Assembly (NCBI RefSeq): GCF_037478005.1
Contig: NZ_CP144164.1
Span: forward strand, 1,984,001 to 2,048,000
Length of the DNA: 64,000 bases
Source: Alteromonas sp. M12
GTDB taxonomy: Bacteria > Pseudomonadota > Gammaproteobacteria > Enterobacterales > Alteromonadaceae
Direction of reading: 5' to 3'
Below the pieces are notes generated by a model. It saw nothing but the letters and a program-made list of their open reading frames with translations. It searched no databases and was not told where the DNA came from. A program made the position numbers and the translations under genes. How positions within the stretch are numbered: position 1 is the first letter of the stretch; every line of letters starts with the position of its first letter. Shown in pieces: positions 19,334 through 27,149 of the stretch.

Positions 19334-20539
19334 CTAATCCGTCTCTTGTTCTGTTGATTCTGTTTGTGCCTGGTCTTGCTGCATCCAACTTTGGCTGTAT
19401 TGTTCACCACCTTCTCTCGGTGGCATGTTCTCTGCTGCTCTGCATTCATTTGGATTCATTACTCCATTTCTAATGGCTATGTCATACACGCTGAACCTGT
19501 CTTCTGCTGTGGCTCTTAGCAGGTCTTTAGTTTCAAACTCGATGATGGTGTTAGCTCTGTTACTATCACTAATGAGGCGGCTTGCTAAACCTTCTTGTAT
19601 ATTGCTGAGCCATGGCCTAAGCGTCTGAGTAAGGAATGCTCTACTTGCTTCACTGAAATTGCTATATGTGCTGTTAGAATAGTCCATTAGAAAGATAGGG
19701 CTAATCTTAAACATTCGGGCTACATCAGAGATGGTAAACAATCTAGATTCTAGCCATTGCGCATCGTTGTTAGCTAAGCCAATTTGATTCCACTTTAAGC
19801 CACCTTCCAGTAATAATGGTTTATTACTGTTTGCTGAGCCTTTGTACTTATCGAACATTTCAGATAGTGCTTTAAATTGATCATCAGTGAGTTTCCCGTC
19901 CGTTTCTAATACGCCTGAAACTCGCATACCATTCTTAAACTGGCTGGCTCCATGCTCTTGCTGAGCCAATCCTAGACCTATGCTTTCTCGGCAAACTTGA
20001 ATAGGGCTTTTACCTAATATTCCATCATCTGAGTGGTAGCGAATATGCAATATTTCATCCTGCAGATACTTGAACTGCTTACCCTTAGCGTTCGTGTGTT
20101 TGTAACCAAGTCGCCCAGTAGAAAGTAACTCCACTTGTATTGATTCGGGATGCAGTAAATGTAAAGCGCTAGGCTTGCCCGTACCATCGAATGTGATGTG
20201 AGCGTATCCATTGCCGCGAAGTAAAACGGATCTTAGCAAACCCATTTTAAAGTCATAAGCAGTTTGGTAAGCGTTTGGCGCCTGATTCAATAAGCGTTCA
20301 ACGTGGTGTCTACCTTGTCGCTGTTTACCTTCATCGGTTCGTCTGTAAACGTGGATTGGTAAGCTTGCCACCGATTCGGCAATGGTTGAAACTGCGCAAT
20401 ATACTGCGGGTAGGGTTTGCGCCACTTCACTGTTAACGTGTTGCCCGCTGGCAGTGGGTGAGCCTATGCCCAGTGATTTAAGCAATTCGTAGGTATCGGT
20501 TACCGGCTCGCTGCGTTTAAACATTTTTAGTAAGTTCAT
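19334..20539 (-). CDS. HK97-family phage portal protein
   Basis: 401 residues, the normal length. TLPAVYCAVSTIAESVASLPIHVYR, LLRSVLLRGNGYAHI, ILHIRYHSDDGILGKSPI and the LLEGGLKWNQIGL segment are the standard portal signatures, with the Gln/Glu-rich disordered C-terminus also typical. The portal forms the dodecameric vertex ring through which DNA enters. It overlaps the protease gene by 4 bp. Confidence 0.93.
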   Translation of the reverse strand: MNLLKMFKRSEPVTDTYELLKSLGIGSPTASGQHVNSEVAQTLPAVYCAVSTIAESVASLPIHVYRRTDEGKQRQGRHHVERLLNQAPNAYQTAYDFKMGLLRSVLLRGNGYAHITFDGTGKPSALHLLHPESIQVELLSTGRLGYKHTNAKGKQFKYLQDEILHIRYHSDDGILGKSPIQVCRESIGLGLAQQEHGASQFKNGMRVSGVLETDGKLTDDQFKALSEMFDKYKGSANSNKPLLLEGGLKWNQIGLANNDAQWLESRLFTISDVARMFKISPIFLMDYSNSTYSNFSEASRAFLTQTLRPWLSNIQEGLASRLISDSNRANTIIEFETKDLLRATAEDRFSVYDIAIRNGVMNPNECRAAENMPPREGGEQYSQSWMQQDQAQTESTEQETD

Positions 20540-21084
20540 AATCTCATCATCTCCAATCTAGCAAGCATCAAGTCAATGTCATTTGATTTTTGCTTTTCTT
20601 GAAGTGAGCGCATGGCCACCTCAACATTTGTTGCTTGGTATGCTGGCATTCCCGTTATTGTAACTTCTAACAAGTTAGCGCTTGTCACTGTTCTAAGGGC
20701 TGGCGTTTGTTCAAAGTCCCACTGTGCGCCCTCAGGATTGACGGTAAAGCCAAAACTCATGCCGCTAATATCTTTGCGCTCGATACTCGTCATTAAGTCT
20801 CTGGCTGCTTGTATGTTTGGCGGGTCAATCTCAACAAGCAAACCCTGATCATCTTCTTTGATTTCCATGGTTCCTGCGGCCGTTCTGCCAAGTATTAATT
20901 TATGGTCATGTTCGACTAAAGCGCGAATATCGTTGGTTAAGCTGTTACCGAAAGCGCCTGCTTTAATGACTTCAACAAAACCACCTAAGTCTTGAGAGGG
21001 GGAGTTGTAAACAACAGGTCTCCCTATGATTTTTTTACCCTTAAGGCTTAGGTCTGCTGCTGCTCTGATTTCAATTTGATTCAT
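20536..21084 (-). CDS. HK97-family prohead protease
   Basis: 182 residues. GRPVVYNSPSQDLGGFVEVIKAGAF, ALVEHDHKLILGRT (catalytic His) and DISGMSFGF (catalytic Ser) are the diagnostic motifs of the U35/HK97 maturation protease. It cleaves the delta domain of the capsid protein during head maturation. It overlaps the portal gene by 4 bp and follows the capsid gene by 42 bp. Confidence 0.93.
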   Translation of the reverse strand: MNQIEIRAAADLSLKGKKIIGRPVVYNSPSQDLGGFVEVIKAGAFGNSLTNDIRALVEHDHKLILGRTAAGTMEIKEDDQGLLVEIDPPNIQAARDLMTSIERKDISGMSFGFTVNPEGAQWDFEQTPALRTVTSANLLEVTITGMPAYQATNVEVAMRSLQEKQKSNDIDLMLARLEMMRL

Positions 21085-21126
21085 ATAAACCTCGATAAAA
21101 AAGGGGCTTGAAACGCCCCTAATTAT

Positions 21127-22290
21127 TTATGCTGCTTTTGGTACTAAGAATTTGAATGCGTTTGAGTCAACCAATCCACCACCAACATATCGAGTTGTTA
21201 GCATCTTAACCCAGCCTGGCAATGTAATATTGTCGCGAATCATTCGTGTGCCGCTAGTGTGGTCAATAACGTAATAAGCTCGGGCTAAGTCGCCATAGCC
21301 TATTAAGTCGTCTGACATTTCTTCAGCGATAACGATGGGTTTGCCTAGTAGGGTGTCTGGTGCTCCCTCTACGATTCCAGCTCTAAAAAGGTAATTGTCA
21401 TCATTGTCTTTTAGCTTGCGAACCTTCTCTAACATTGCATCATTCATATAGAATTTTGCTGCCATTCGATATGCGGTTCTTAGTGTGTGAGATAAGGTAA
21501 TTAAATCGTCTCCGTCAATCACTCCGGTTGCAGAGGACTCAATTTCCTGTAATTCCCCAAAAGTTCGGCTAGCGTCATTTGCGGAATCGCGCGTGTAAGT
21601 TAAAAGACCTTTAGGCTTTTTGCTGCCGTCTCCAGTCCAAAATGCTGCTTCTTCTTTTAGTCCGGTTTCGTCTGCCACCTCTGAACTTAACCAGCCTGAT
21701 ACATCGAAGTCAGACCAATCTAAAAGCTCTTGGGTTGTTTTAGGGTAGGCATATAGAGAATGTACGGCTATTTGTACCTTTTCTAGTTGGCTGGTGTTCG
21801 TTTCGCTTCGTGTATCGCCTTCATCGGCCCACGTAGCACTTGTGCCGCCAACGCTAACCAACTTTTCATACTTTTCAGTAGAGATGGTTTTAGTCGTTGC
21901 GTTTTGGCGAAAAACTGAAGTTTCTTTTAAAACCTTTGTAATTTCTTTATCAATGGCCGGAATAACAGTGTAACCACCGTCAGCGTTCGTACCAGCACTT
22001 AGGCTTCGTTGATCACCTGTTTGAACAAAAGCTCTTAGTTCTTCATTGCTTGGCTTGTCGATTTTACTTTCTGGCGTTTCGCCCGTGATAAGTGAACGTT
22101 CGTTGTCTGCCAAAACTTCTTCACATTCAATTTTTTGATTTAGGTTGGTAATTTGCTTTTGCAGTTCTTCAAACTTGGTTGACTCATTATTAGTTAATGA
22201 GCGCTTTTCTGTTTCTGCAGTTGTAACGATTGCTTTCATCTGCTTGTGCAGTTCAGCTTTTGTAGAGCGTAGTTCTAGTAGTTTTTTCAT
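21127..22290 (-). CDS. HK97-family major capsid protein
   Basis: 387 residues. The N-terminal 95 residues form a coiled-coil delta domain (LRSTKAELHKQMKAIVTTAETEKRSLTNNE). The mature domain starts near the GDQRSLSAGTNADGGYTVIP motif, followed by the P domain and the DTLLGKPIVIAEEMSD loop, all standard for HK97 folds. Satellite capsids built from such proteins may be small. It is the first gene of the head cluster on this strand. Confidence 0.95.
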   Translation of the reverse strand: MKKLLELRSTKAELHKQMKAIVTTAETEKRSLTNNESTKFEELQKQITNLNQKIECEEVLADNERSLITGETPESKIDKPSNEELRAFVQTGDQRSLSAGTNADGGYTVIPAIDKEITKVLKETSVFRQNATTKTISTEKYEKLVSVGGTSATWADEGDTRSETNTSQLEKVQIAVHSLYAYPKTTQELLDWSDFDVSGWLSSEVADETGLKEEAAFWTGDGSKKPKGLLTYTRDSANDASRTFGELQEIESSATGVIDGDDLITLSHTLRTAYRMAAKFYMNDAMLEKVRKLKDNDDNYLFRAGIVEGAPDTLLGKPIVIAEEMSDDLIGYGDLARAYYVIDHTSGTRMIRDNITLPGWVKMLTTRYVGGGLVDSNAFKFLVPKAA

Positions 22291-22592
22291 AGTCTAGTAT
22301 TCCAATTGATAAAAAATCGGGCAACTGACTAGGGAATAAGACAGAAAGGGAAAAAGATATTCAGAAACCCCTTTCAATCTGTACTCGCCTACGTCTCGCA
22401 GGTCTATACTAATGGAATCTTGGCTTTTAGAGCTATCCACGTTTAAAACTAGAAAGTTGCCCAAAACTGTTAAAAGTAGTGAGCAATTTCAATATAACCC
22501 ATTTGAAAAGGTCTGTAAATCGCTTAAGTTTATGATTTTAAAGGGGTTTGTGTGCCGTTGTGGCTTGGGGTATAGCGTTGTTTTTAGCGCAT
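22291..22592. other. Non-coding gap upstream of the capsid gene
   Basis: About 300 bp between the capsid gene and the upstream terminator. A 60-codon plus-strand ORF lies here but has no ribosome-binding site or homology that I recognise. The gap probably holds the late promoter for the head genes; no clear promoter was identified. Confidence 0.4.
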
Positions 22593-22618
22593 AAAAAAAG
22601 CCGGAAATTAATCCGGCT
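22593..22618 (-). terminator. Rho-independent terminator
   Basis: On the minus strand: AGCCGGATTAATTTCCGGCT followed by seven T residues. It ends the transcript of the two small genes upstream and separates them from the capsid operon. Confidence 0.88.
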
Positions 22619-22637
22619 GATTGACTGCTTTCTGATT

Positions 22638-22946
22638 TTAGTTACTCAATTCTTGTTCTTGAGCTGCTTTTTCCGCTCGTTCCGCAGCTTGGAACTCTTC
22701 TAATGTATCTGCATACTCGATTGGTTCACCGGCCATATCATCAGCCGCTTTTTGAATTTCAAATAATAGGTCCGTTACAGCCCACATTGCATTTCTGTAG
22801 TCTTTAGCTGCGTTGCTATTGCCTAACTCTTCCAATACCTTGGGGCCTGTTAAATTAAGAATTGCTAAAGACTTATCAACATTCATTGTAGCTGTGTCCA
22901 TAAATCTTAGTTCTTTAACTGATCTTAAAGCTTTACGTCTTGCCAT
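22638..22946 (-). CDS. Small hypothetical protein of the element
   Basis: 102 residues from the second ATG (22946), correctly spaced after AAGGAGAT; the first ATG, two codons earlier, is too close. The N-terminus is basic (MARRKALRSVKELR) and the rest helical with an acidic C-terminus (FQAAERAEKAAQEQ). No named family recognised. It follows another small gene by 14 bp and ends at a terminator. It could be a regulator or capsid-size factor, but that is only positional speculation. Confidence 0.65.
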   Translation of the reverse strand: MARRKALRSVKELRFMDTATMNVDKSLAILNLTGPKVLEELGNSNAAKDYRNAMWAVTDLLFEIQKAADDMAGEPIEYADTLEEFQAAERAEKAAQEQELSN

Positions 22947-22960
22947 GGTCATATCTCCTT

Positions 22961-23194
22961 TTACATTCCGCTGGTTTGGATTGTTGGGTTATTTTGGATT
23001 AATGGTGAGTCAGTGTGACCATTTTCTGTAATTAGCTTTTTAGCATCATCTACTAAATCTCCAACGGTACAGGCGATTAAATCCATATCACCGTTTAGCA
23101 ATTCTTGATCACCTGTTTGATAGTGGGAAGACATCATCATTAAAATGCTATGTGCTTTACCCAATTTAATGCTGGCTTTATCTAGATTGTTCAT
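22961..23194 (-). CDS. Small hypothetical protein of the element
   Basis: 77 residues from the ATG at 23194, which has GGAGAAC directly upstream; the longer ORF to 23284 runs through the promoter region and is not used. Helical, with IKLGKAHSILMMMSSHYQ and ACTVGDLVDDAKKLI. Probably a small cytoplasmic protein; no family recognised. It is divergent from the RHH-like gene and co-directional with the next small gene. Confidence 0.65.
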   Translation of the reverse strand: MNNLDKASIKLGKAHSILMMMSSHYQTGDQELLNGDMDLIACTVGDLVDDAKKLITENGHTDSPLIQNNPTIQTSGM

Positions 23195-23243
23195 ATCGTT
23201 CTCCAATTTAAAGTTATGCAAGATCGTCATCTTGTTGTAAACT

Positions 23244-23282
23244 GTGGTACACACCCTTACAATATAATAGTGGTACACACCC
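23244..23282. promoter_or_regulatory. Duplicated GTGGTACACACCC operator around a TATAAT box
   Basis: GTGGTACACACCC is found exactly twice (23244-23256 and 23270-23282), 26 bp apart, with TATAAT (23263-23268) between them. The core TGTG-GTA-CACA is a near-palindrome. It lies between the divergent RHH-like gene and the small minus-strand gene. This looks like an operator that silences a divergent promoter; the RHH-like protein is the obvious candidate binder. Confidence 0.6.
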
Positions 23283-23283
23283 A

Positions 23284-23490
23284 ATGCAAGAAGAATCGGA
23301 AAAAAAAGTTAAAAGGTCAGATGAACGCAAAGGTTCAGTACGTAAAAATATCCGTTTTGAGGACAATCTGATTGAGGCTATCAGCGAACAATTGCCAGAC
23401 AATCCAGATCCCAACACAAAGGATAAAATTCCGAAGCTAGGTTTTTCAGAATGGGTTAAAGATGCTTGTTGGAAAAAGCTGGGTAAGTAG
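23284..23490 (+). CDS. Small ribbon-helix-helix-like protein (YlcI/YnfO-like)
   Basis: 68 residues, the only plus-strand gene of the element. After a charged N-terminus (MQEESEKKVKRSDERKGS) it has RKNIRFEDNLIEAISEQL, a beta-strand then helix, and GFSEWVKDACWKKL as the second helix, the pattern of RHH DNA-binding domains of the DUF3950 type. Its leader is very short because the TATAAT box is only 16 nt upstream. A longer antisense ORF covers it but lacks family features. Confidence 0.65.
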   Translation: MQEESEKKVKRSDERKGSVRKNIRFEDNLIEAISEQLPDNPDPNTKDKIPKLGFSEWVKDACWKKLGK

Positions 23491-23690
23491 CAATCTTTTG
23501 ACAATAGTCGTATTTGACTAAAACCTAGTCGTTTCTGACTATTCTTCTTAAGTTCAGTACCTTGTGTACTTTTGTTCACTGTATTGTGAACTTTGTTTTT
23601 CGCGCTCGTTCCTTTCAAGCCTCTTTTTAATGGTTTTATGAACGAATTAAAACACTCTTTAAACCTGTATGTATGGCTTACTATTAAGGT

Positions 23691-23848
23691 CTCCAGAAAC
23701 TGGAGTATGCGAGATTGGTTGATAAATTGATAAGTCATTGTTTTTCCTAAATTTGGTTTTTTCTGCATCCTCCAGAAACTGGAGTATAAAAGTTTCGCAT
23801 CCTCCAGAAACTGGAGTATAAAAAGCCTTTACACTCCAGAAACTGGAG
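23691..23848. repeat. Four iteron-like palindromes CTCCAGAAACTGGAG (candidate origin)
   Basis: The 15-bp palindrome CTCCAG-AAA-CTGGAG is present exactly at 23691, 23770, 23802 and 23834. The last three are spaced by exactly 32 bp (three helical turns) and two of them are followed by TATAAAA. The array lies directly downstream of a winged-helix gene, where satellites keep their replication origin. An alternative is a set of repressor operators. Confidence 0.7.
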
Positions 23849-23858
23849 CATGGAAAAT

Positions 23859-24254
23859 TTAACGTTTAGCATTGTCTATATGGTCGATAAAAGTTCGCAA
23901 TGCTGTTCGTGTTGGCTGTATATCCATTTCAAAGCCTCTTATCTCGTCAACCTTTTCCCAAGTTACAGCGTAATAATTTGGAGTCCTGCCTGTTTGGGTG
24001 AGCGAGTTTCCTTTAGCTAATTCAATAAACCCTTTTTGCCTTAAACCTTTTATTGCGTTACTTAGTGTTGTTTGAGATTTGAAACCTCTATGTTTTACTT
24101 GAGACCATACAGCACACAATTTACCGTTGTTTTTACCTTTATATTGATAGGCAAACCAAAGGAGTAAGCGTATTTCATTACCAGACAACTTGTTGAAATC
24201 TGGATGATCTATCACTCTGTTTGGTATGCCTGCAAATGGTTGAGGTTTAGCCAT
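23859..24254 (-). CDS. Winged-helix protein, possible replication initiator of the element
   Basis: 131 residues from the ATG at 24254, spaced 5 nt after GGGGGA; a TTG four codons earlier is less likely. FAGIPNRVIDHPDFNKLSGNEIRLLLWFAYQY and KSQTTLSNAIKGLRQKGFIEL resemble the winged-helix N-terminus of phage and plasmid replication proteins. There is no helicase or primase domain, so it would need host or helper replication proteins. The iteron-like palindromes begin 11 bp beyond its stop codon. Confidence 0.65.
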   Translation of the reverse strand: MAKPQPFAGIPNRVIDHPDFNKLSGNEIRLLLWFAYQYKGKNNGKLCAVWSQVKHRGFKSQTTLSNAIKGLRQKGFIELAKGNSLTQTGRTPNYYAVTWEKVDEIRGFEMDIQPTRTALRTFIDHIDNAKR

Positions 24255-24280
24255 CAAGTCCCCCAAATAGCCCCGAAGGG

Positions 24281-24676
24281 CTATGCTGCTTGGCTATAAA
24301 TGGAGTAGGGAGGTAATCCTTTTAACGGCTCTAAACCACGCTGAGAGCGCAATTTATTAACCCGGAATATTGCTCGCTCGATTGATACATCATCTAGCAA
24401 TCTATAGCGGGTATAGGTTGCTTTGCCTCCGTGCCTGTGGGTAATCGGGTTAGGCTTTCTGTCAAACAAAATCCCGTGCTGGCGAAAGTTACTTACCATC
24501 GTATGTAAGCACGATTCACCATAGGCCCAGTCTGCTTCTTTTTGAAACATTCCTGCACTACCTCGATTCAAAAACTCAACAAGGCAAATTTCTTCTTTAT
24601 ATGGAATTAAATTTAGTTTAACCTTTTGATTCTCAGGTCTAAGGTCGTTGCTCGTTTGGGTGGCGGCTTTTTTCAT
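24281..24676 (-). CDS. Hypothetical protein downstream of AlpA
   Basis: 131 residues, basic. FLNRGSAGMFQKEADWAYGESCLHTMVSNFRQHG looks like a helix-turn-helix region, and ATYTRYRLL may be the wing. It starts directly after the AlpA stop (TAAATG), so translation is coupled. The pair of small winged-helix-like proteins may jointly serve replication or control. No named family recognised. Confidence 0.65.
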   Translation of the reverse strand: MKKAATQTSNDLRPENQKVKLNLIPYKEEICLVEFLNRGSAGMFQKEADWAYGESCLHTMVSNFRQHGILFDRKPNPITHRHGGKATYTRYRLLDDVSIERAIFRVNKLRSQRGLEPLKGLPPYSIYSQAA

Positions 24677-24871
24677 TTACGCTGCCTCCTCTTGATTGGT
24701 TTCATTAATCCATTGCTCAATATCAGAGCTCAAGTATCGTACCTGTCTCCCTAGCTTTAAATATCTGGGCGCTTTCGCTCCCAATAACTTGCCGGTAACT
24801 CTTGACTGTCTAAGCGTGACTTCTGAAATTTTAAGCTGTGCTGCTAGTTCGATAGTGGTTAAGTATGACAT
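24677..24871 (-). CDS. AlpA-family / excisionase-like HTH protein
   Basis: 64 residues. LTTIELAAQLKISEVTLRQSR is a MerR-like helix-turn-helix and YLKLGRQVRYLSSDIEQWINE is the wing and C-terminal helix typical of AlpA/Xis proteins. In P4-like satellites and PICIs this protein activates integrase or acts in excision. It lies downstream of the integrase and the unknown gene on the same strand, after about 100 bp with its own likely promoter. Confidence 0.88.
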   Translation of the reverse strand: MSYLTTIELAAQLKISEVTLRQSRVTGKLLGAKAPRYLKLGRQVRYLSSDIEQWINETNQEEAA

Positions 24872-24973
24872 CGGTATATCTCCAGTAATTAGTGGTTAGC
24901 GTTAATCGCTGGAAATATATTAGTTTGTGTGTGGGGGGATAAATAACGGGTAAAGTTATTCTTTTCAGCAACT

Positions 24974-25606
24974 TTACCCTTGGTCTAATAACTCTTTAAT
25001 TTTGTCAGATATGTTTTTTTTCTCAATACCTATCGAAGCTAGGCATTCGATTAAAAACCTATGGAATTTACTTTCTGGTGTATAGGCAGCTTTCAGTCCA
25101 TGCGAACGAAATATTTTTGCGACCTCTACAATCAAGAAGCTAATTTCATCTTTTCTCGCATATCCTGTTAGTGTGCTCATGGATTTTTCAATACCAGCAA
25201 TTAAAACGGTTAAATTCCGCAGCGGTGATTCATTTAATAATTGTTGATCTGCATATCCGTGTTCATTTTTTTCAGCAAGAAAAATATGCACGGGCAAAGC
25301 TTCTGCGGATAATGGATCTAGTTCATTCAAATACTTCATAGCGTTCAATAAATGACCATTGACTAATTCTAATGACTTTTTGGTCTCGCTTGCTCTATTG
25401 ATTCTTGGAATATCGTCATTAGCTAATTTAGCTTCAATAATTTTTTCAGTTTGCTTAATCAAGCGGTCAGCGCAATCAAATTTTACTATTTTACTTAAGT
25501 TTATCGTTTGCTGGTCTGTAAATTTAAATGAGTCGACAAGGCCACCAGAGATTGATTTAGAATTCCATTTATCTTCATACTTCCTAGCTTTATTTAAATT
25601 GGTCAT
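24974..25606 (-). CDS. Hypothetical protein overlapping the integrase
   Basis: 210 residues, helical and charged, with no recognised domain. Visible segments include LSKIVKFDCADRLIKQTEKI and SPLRNLTVLIAGIEKSMSTLTG. Its ATG overlaps the integrase stop by 4 bp (ATGA), so both come from one message. A role in integration control or as cargo is possible; nothing in the sequence decides this. Confidence 0.65.
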   Translation of the reverse strand: MTNLNKARKYEDKWNSKSISGGLVDSFKFTDQQTINLSKIVKFDCADRLIKQTEKIIEAKLANDDIPRINRASETKKSLELVNGHLLNAMKYLNELDPLSAEALPVHIFLAEKNEHGYADQQLLNESPLRNLTVLIAGIEKSMSTLTGYARKDEISFLIVEVAKIFRSHGLKAAYTPESKFHRFLIECLASIGIEKKNISDKIKELLDQG

Positions 25607-26937
25607 GCGGTCAATTCCTTAATTTTGTTAGCCCATAACTCTAACGCTTCCCTGCGTTCTTCCATGTAATCGTGCTGGTTATACACTCTCATCATTCCTG
25701 CTAGCTCATGGTTGAGTAATTTTTCAGTGACAATGGTGTCGACCTTCATTTTTGATAGGTGCGTCTGCAGCGTTCTTCTAAAGTCGTGCGGCGTGAATGC
25801 AGCAACATTGATAAACCTGCCTTTAGGTTCGTCAACGTCATCAGGCCTAATATGGCGTTTGATAGCCCGGGCAACGCTGCGCTTATCAATGGGCTGTGTG
25901 CCAGGTAAGCCGGTTCTATTCGTTACCGAAGGGAAAATATACTTGCTGCCTAAAAAATCAAACTGAACTGATAGCTCTTTAAGTCGTTTAATGATTTCGT
26001 CATTGGTTGGCACATAGTGCGGCTTTTCTTCACCGCGGCGGCTCTTGGTGTTCTCAGGCGGGAAGTACCACATACGTTTTTCAAAGTCGATATGCGACCA
26101 TTCGGCAAGGGTCAACTCCTGAACTCTGCATCCAGTCAAGCAGAGCAATTCTATTACTAACTGAACTTGCCTTGAGATCCCGACTTTTGGCAAGTCTATA
26201 AATAGTTGCTTCAACTCGTCATCGTCTAAATAGCGATCGCGGGCAATCTCTTTGCCGGTGTTTGATGTCACCGAAGTATTAGCTATAGGGTTAATTTCTA
26301 TCAAGCCTCTATCAACGCCAAACTGAAATGCTTGTTTGATTAGGGCTAGGGTTTTACGTGCGTGTGGCTTGTGGCCTCTATCTACAATTAAATCGATGCA
26401 GTCATTGAGAATTAAACGGCTAGTAACGCTCGATAGAGGGACTTTGCCTATCTGTGGAATAACATCATTGTTGAATATGCTGATTGCGCTCTCAGGACGT
26501 TTACGCTCGCGTTTTAGGTACCGCTCTGTGAACTCTAATAATAGATACTCGACGGTTTCAGAATCTTGCTTTGCTTGCTCTAATTCAGCCATGTCAGCGA
26601 GCTTTTTTTGTGCTGCTGATTCTTTCTCTCTGGCTTCACGTTCTGCGAAAACGTCAACACCTGTTTTTATACGTCCTTGTAAAATTTTCGCATCGTCTCG
26701 GGCTCTAGCTGGTGTAATGTTTTTTTCATCAAGGCTAGCTATCTTATAATTGCGCTCAAATCCTTCACGGCCCCCGATTCTGTAGTAAAGATAGTAAGCA
26801 CCCGAACGGGTACCATCGGGCTTAGGTTTCCCCAACCTGAGGTGAAACCCTTTCACCTCAGTATCGCTAATCCGCCTTATTTCAGGATCTATATTCTTCA
26901 ACAATGAATCAGTTAACTTTGCCTTTAAAGTTGCCAT
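25603..26937 (-). CDS. int: Tyrosine-type integrase (P4-like, DUF4102 N-terminal arm-binding domain)
   Basis: 444 residues. The N-terminal 90 residues (GFHLRLGKPKPDGTRSGAYYLYYR) form the DUF4102-type arm-binding domain, then a SAM-like core-binding domain (about 120-220) and the catalytic domain. Catalytic residues visible: Arg in TGCRVQELTLAEW, His-x-x-Arg in FTPHDFRRTLQTHL, His in KLLNHELAGM, and the nucleophile Tyr in RVYNQHDYMEERRE. It integrates the element into tRNA-Val. Three TGTCGCAC sites lie at and just upstream of its start, which could make expression autoregulated. Confidence 0.95.
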   Translation of the reverse strand: MATLKAKLTDSLLKNIDPEIRRISDTEVKGFHLRLGKPKPDGTRSGAYYLYYRIGGREGFERNYKIASLDEKNITPARARDDAKILQGRIKTGVDVFAEREAREKESAAQKKLADMAELEQAKQDSETVEYLLLEFTERYLKRERKRPESAISIFNNDVIPQIGKVPLSSVTSRLILNDCIDLIVDRGHKPHARKTLALIKQAFQFGVDRGLIEINPIANTSVTSNTGKEIARDRYLDDDELKQLFIDLPKVGISRQVQLVIELLCLTGCRVQELTLAEWSHIDFEKRMWYFPPENTKSRRGEEKPHYVPTNDEIIKRLKELSVQFDFLGSKYIFPSVTNRTGLPGTQPIDKRSVARAIKRHIRPDDVDEPKGRFINVAAFTPHDFRRTLQTHLSKMKVDTIVTEKLLNHELAGMMRVYNQHDYMEERREALELWANKIKELTA

Positions 26938-26978
26938 GTCGCACGTTTCCTATTTTTAATGTCGCACGGGTGTCGCAC
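26937..26978 (+). repeat. Right arm-type integrase sites (TGTCGCAC x3)
   Basis: TGTCGCAC at 26937-26944, 26960-26967 and 26971-26978. The 11-bp interval of the last pair equals that of the left-arm pair. The first copy overlaps the integrase start codon. Confidence 0.7.
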
Positions 26979-27128
26979 AATATTTTGGTGTGACCACCAA
27001 CGACAGATAACACCAGTCAGCGACCACATACAAATAATAGGCATTTAGGTCAATAAAATAAAGGGTTTTAGGTGAAATGATTTAACGTTGGGTTACAAAG
27101 GGATATTTCAGATTACTATGTGCGTTCT

Positions 27129-27149
27129 CTTGACATGGTAGGGGTCGGT
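27129..27149 (+). repeat. attR core of the integrated element
   Basis: Identical to the 21-bp tRNA segment at 17088-17108. It continues into a displaced tRNA-Val 3' half. Confidence 0.88.

Larger units (their letters stand above)
17088..27149. mobile_element. Integrated capsid-encoding phage satellite-like element in tRNA-Val (~10 kb)
   Basis: It is bounded by att cores in tRNA-Val and carries a tyrosine integrase next to the right end, AlpA, two small winged-helix-type proteins, iteron-like palindromes, and an HK97-type capsid, protease, portal and P27-type small terminase. All are on the minus strand except one small RHH-like gene. No large terminase, head-tail connector, tail, holin, lysin or cI-like repressor is present. 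Size and gene set resemble capsid-forming phage-inducible chromosomal islands, which use a helper phage for tails. Intact ORFs and att sites argue against simple decay. Confidence 0.8.

Noticed and set aside
22412..22594. 60-codon plus-strand ORF upstream of the capsid gene
   Set aside because: No ribosome-binding site, no recognisable features, opposite strand to the head genes.
23214..23768. 184-codon minus-strand ORF over the RHH-like gene
   Set aside because: It runs through the operator and antisense to the RHH-like gene, contains a long low-complexity mixture without domain features, and includes one of the palindromic repeats.
23691..23848. Regularly spaced repeats resembling a small CRISPR array
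   Set aside because: The unit is a 15-bp palindrome with 17-bp gaps containing similar TATAAAA sequence, one copy is out of register, and no cas genes are present; iterons or operators fit better.
17088..27149. Complete temperate prophage
   Set aside because: No large terminase, tail, lysis or cI/cro-type genes; the element is only about 10 kb with intact genes, so a satellite is more likely.
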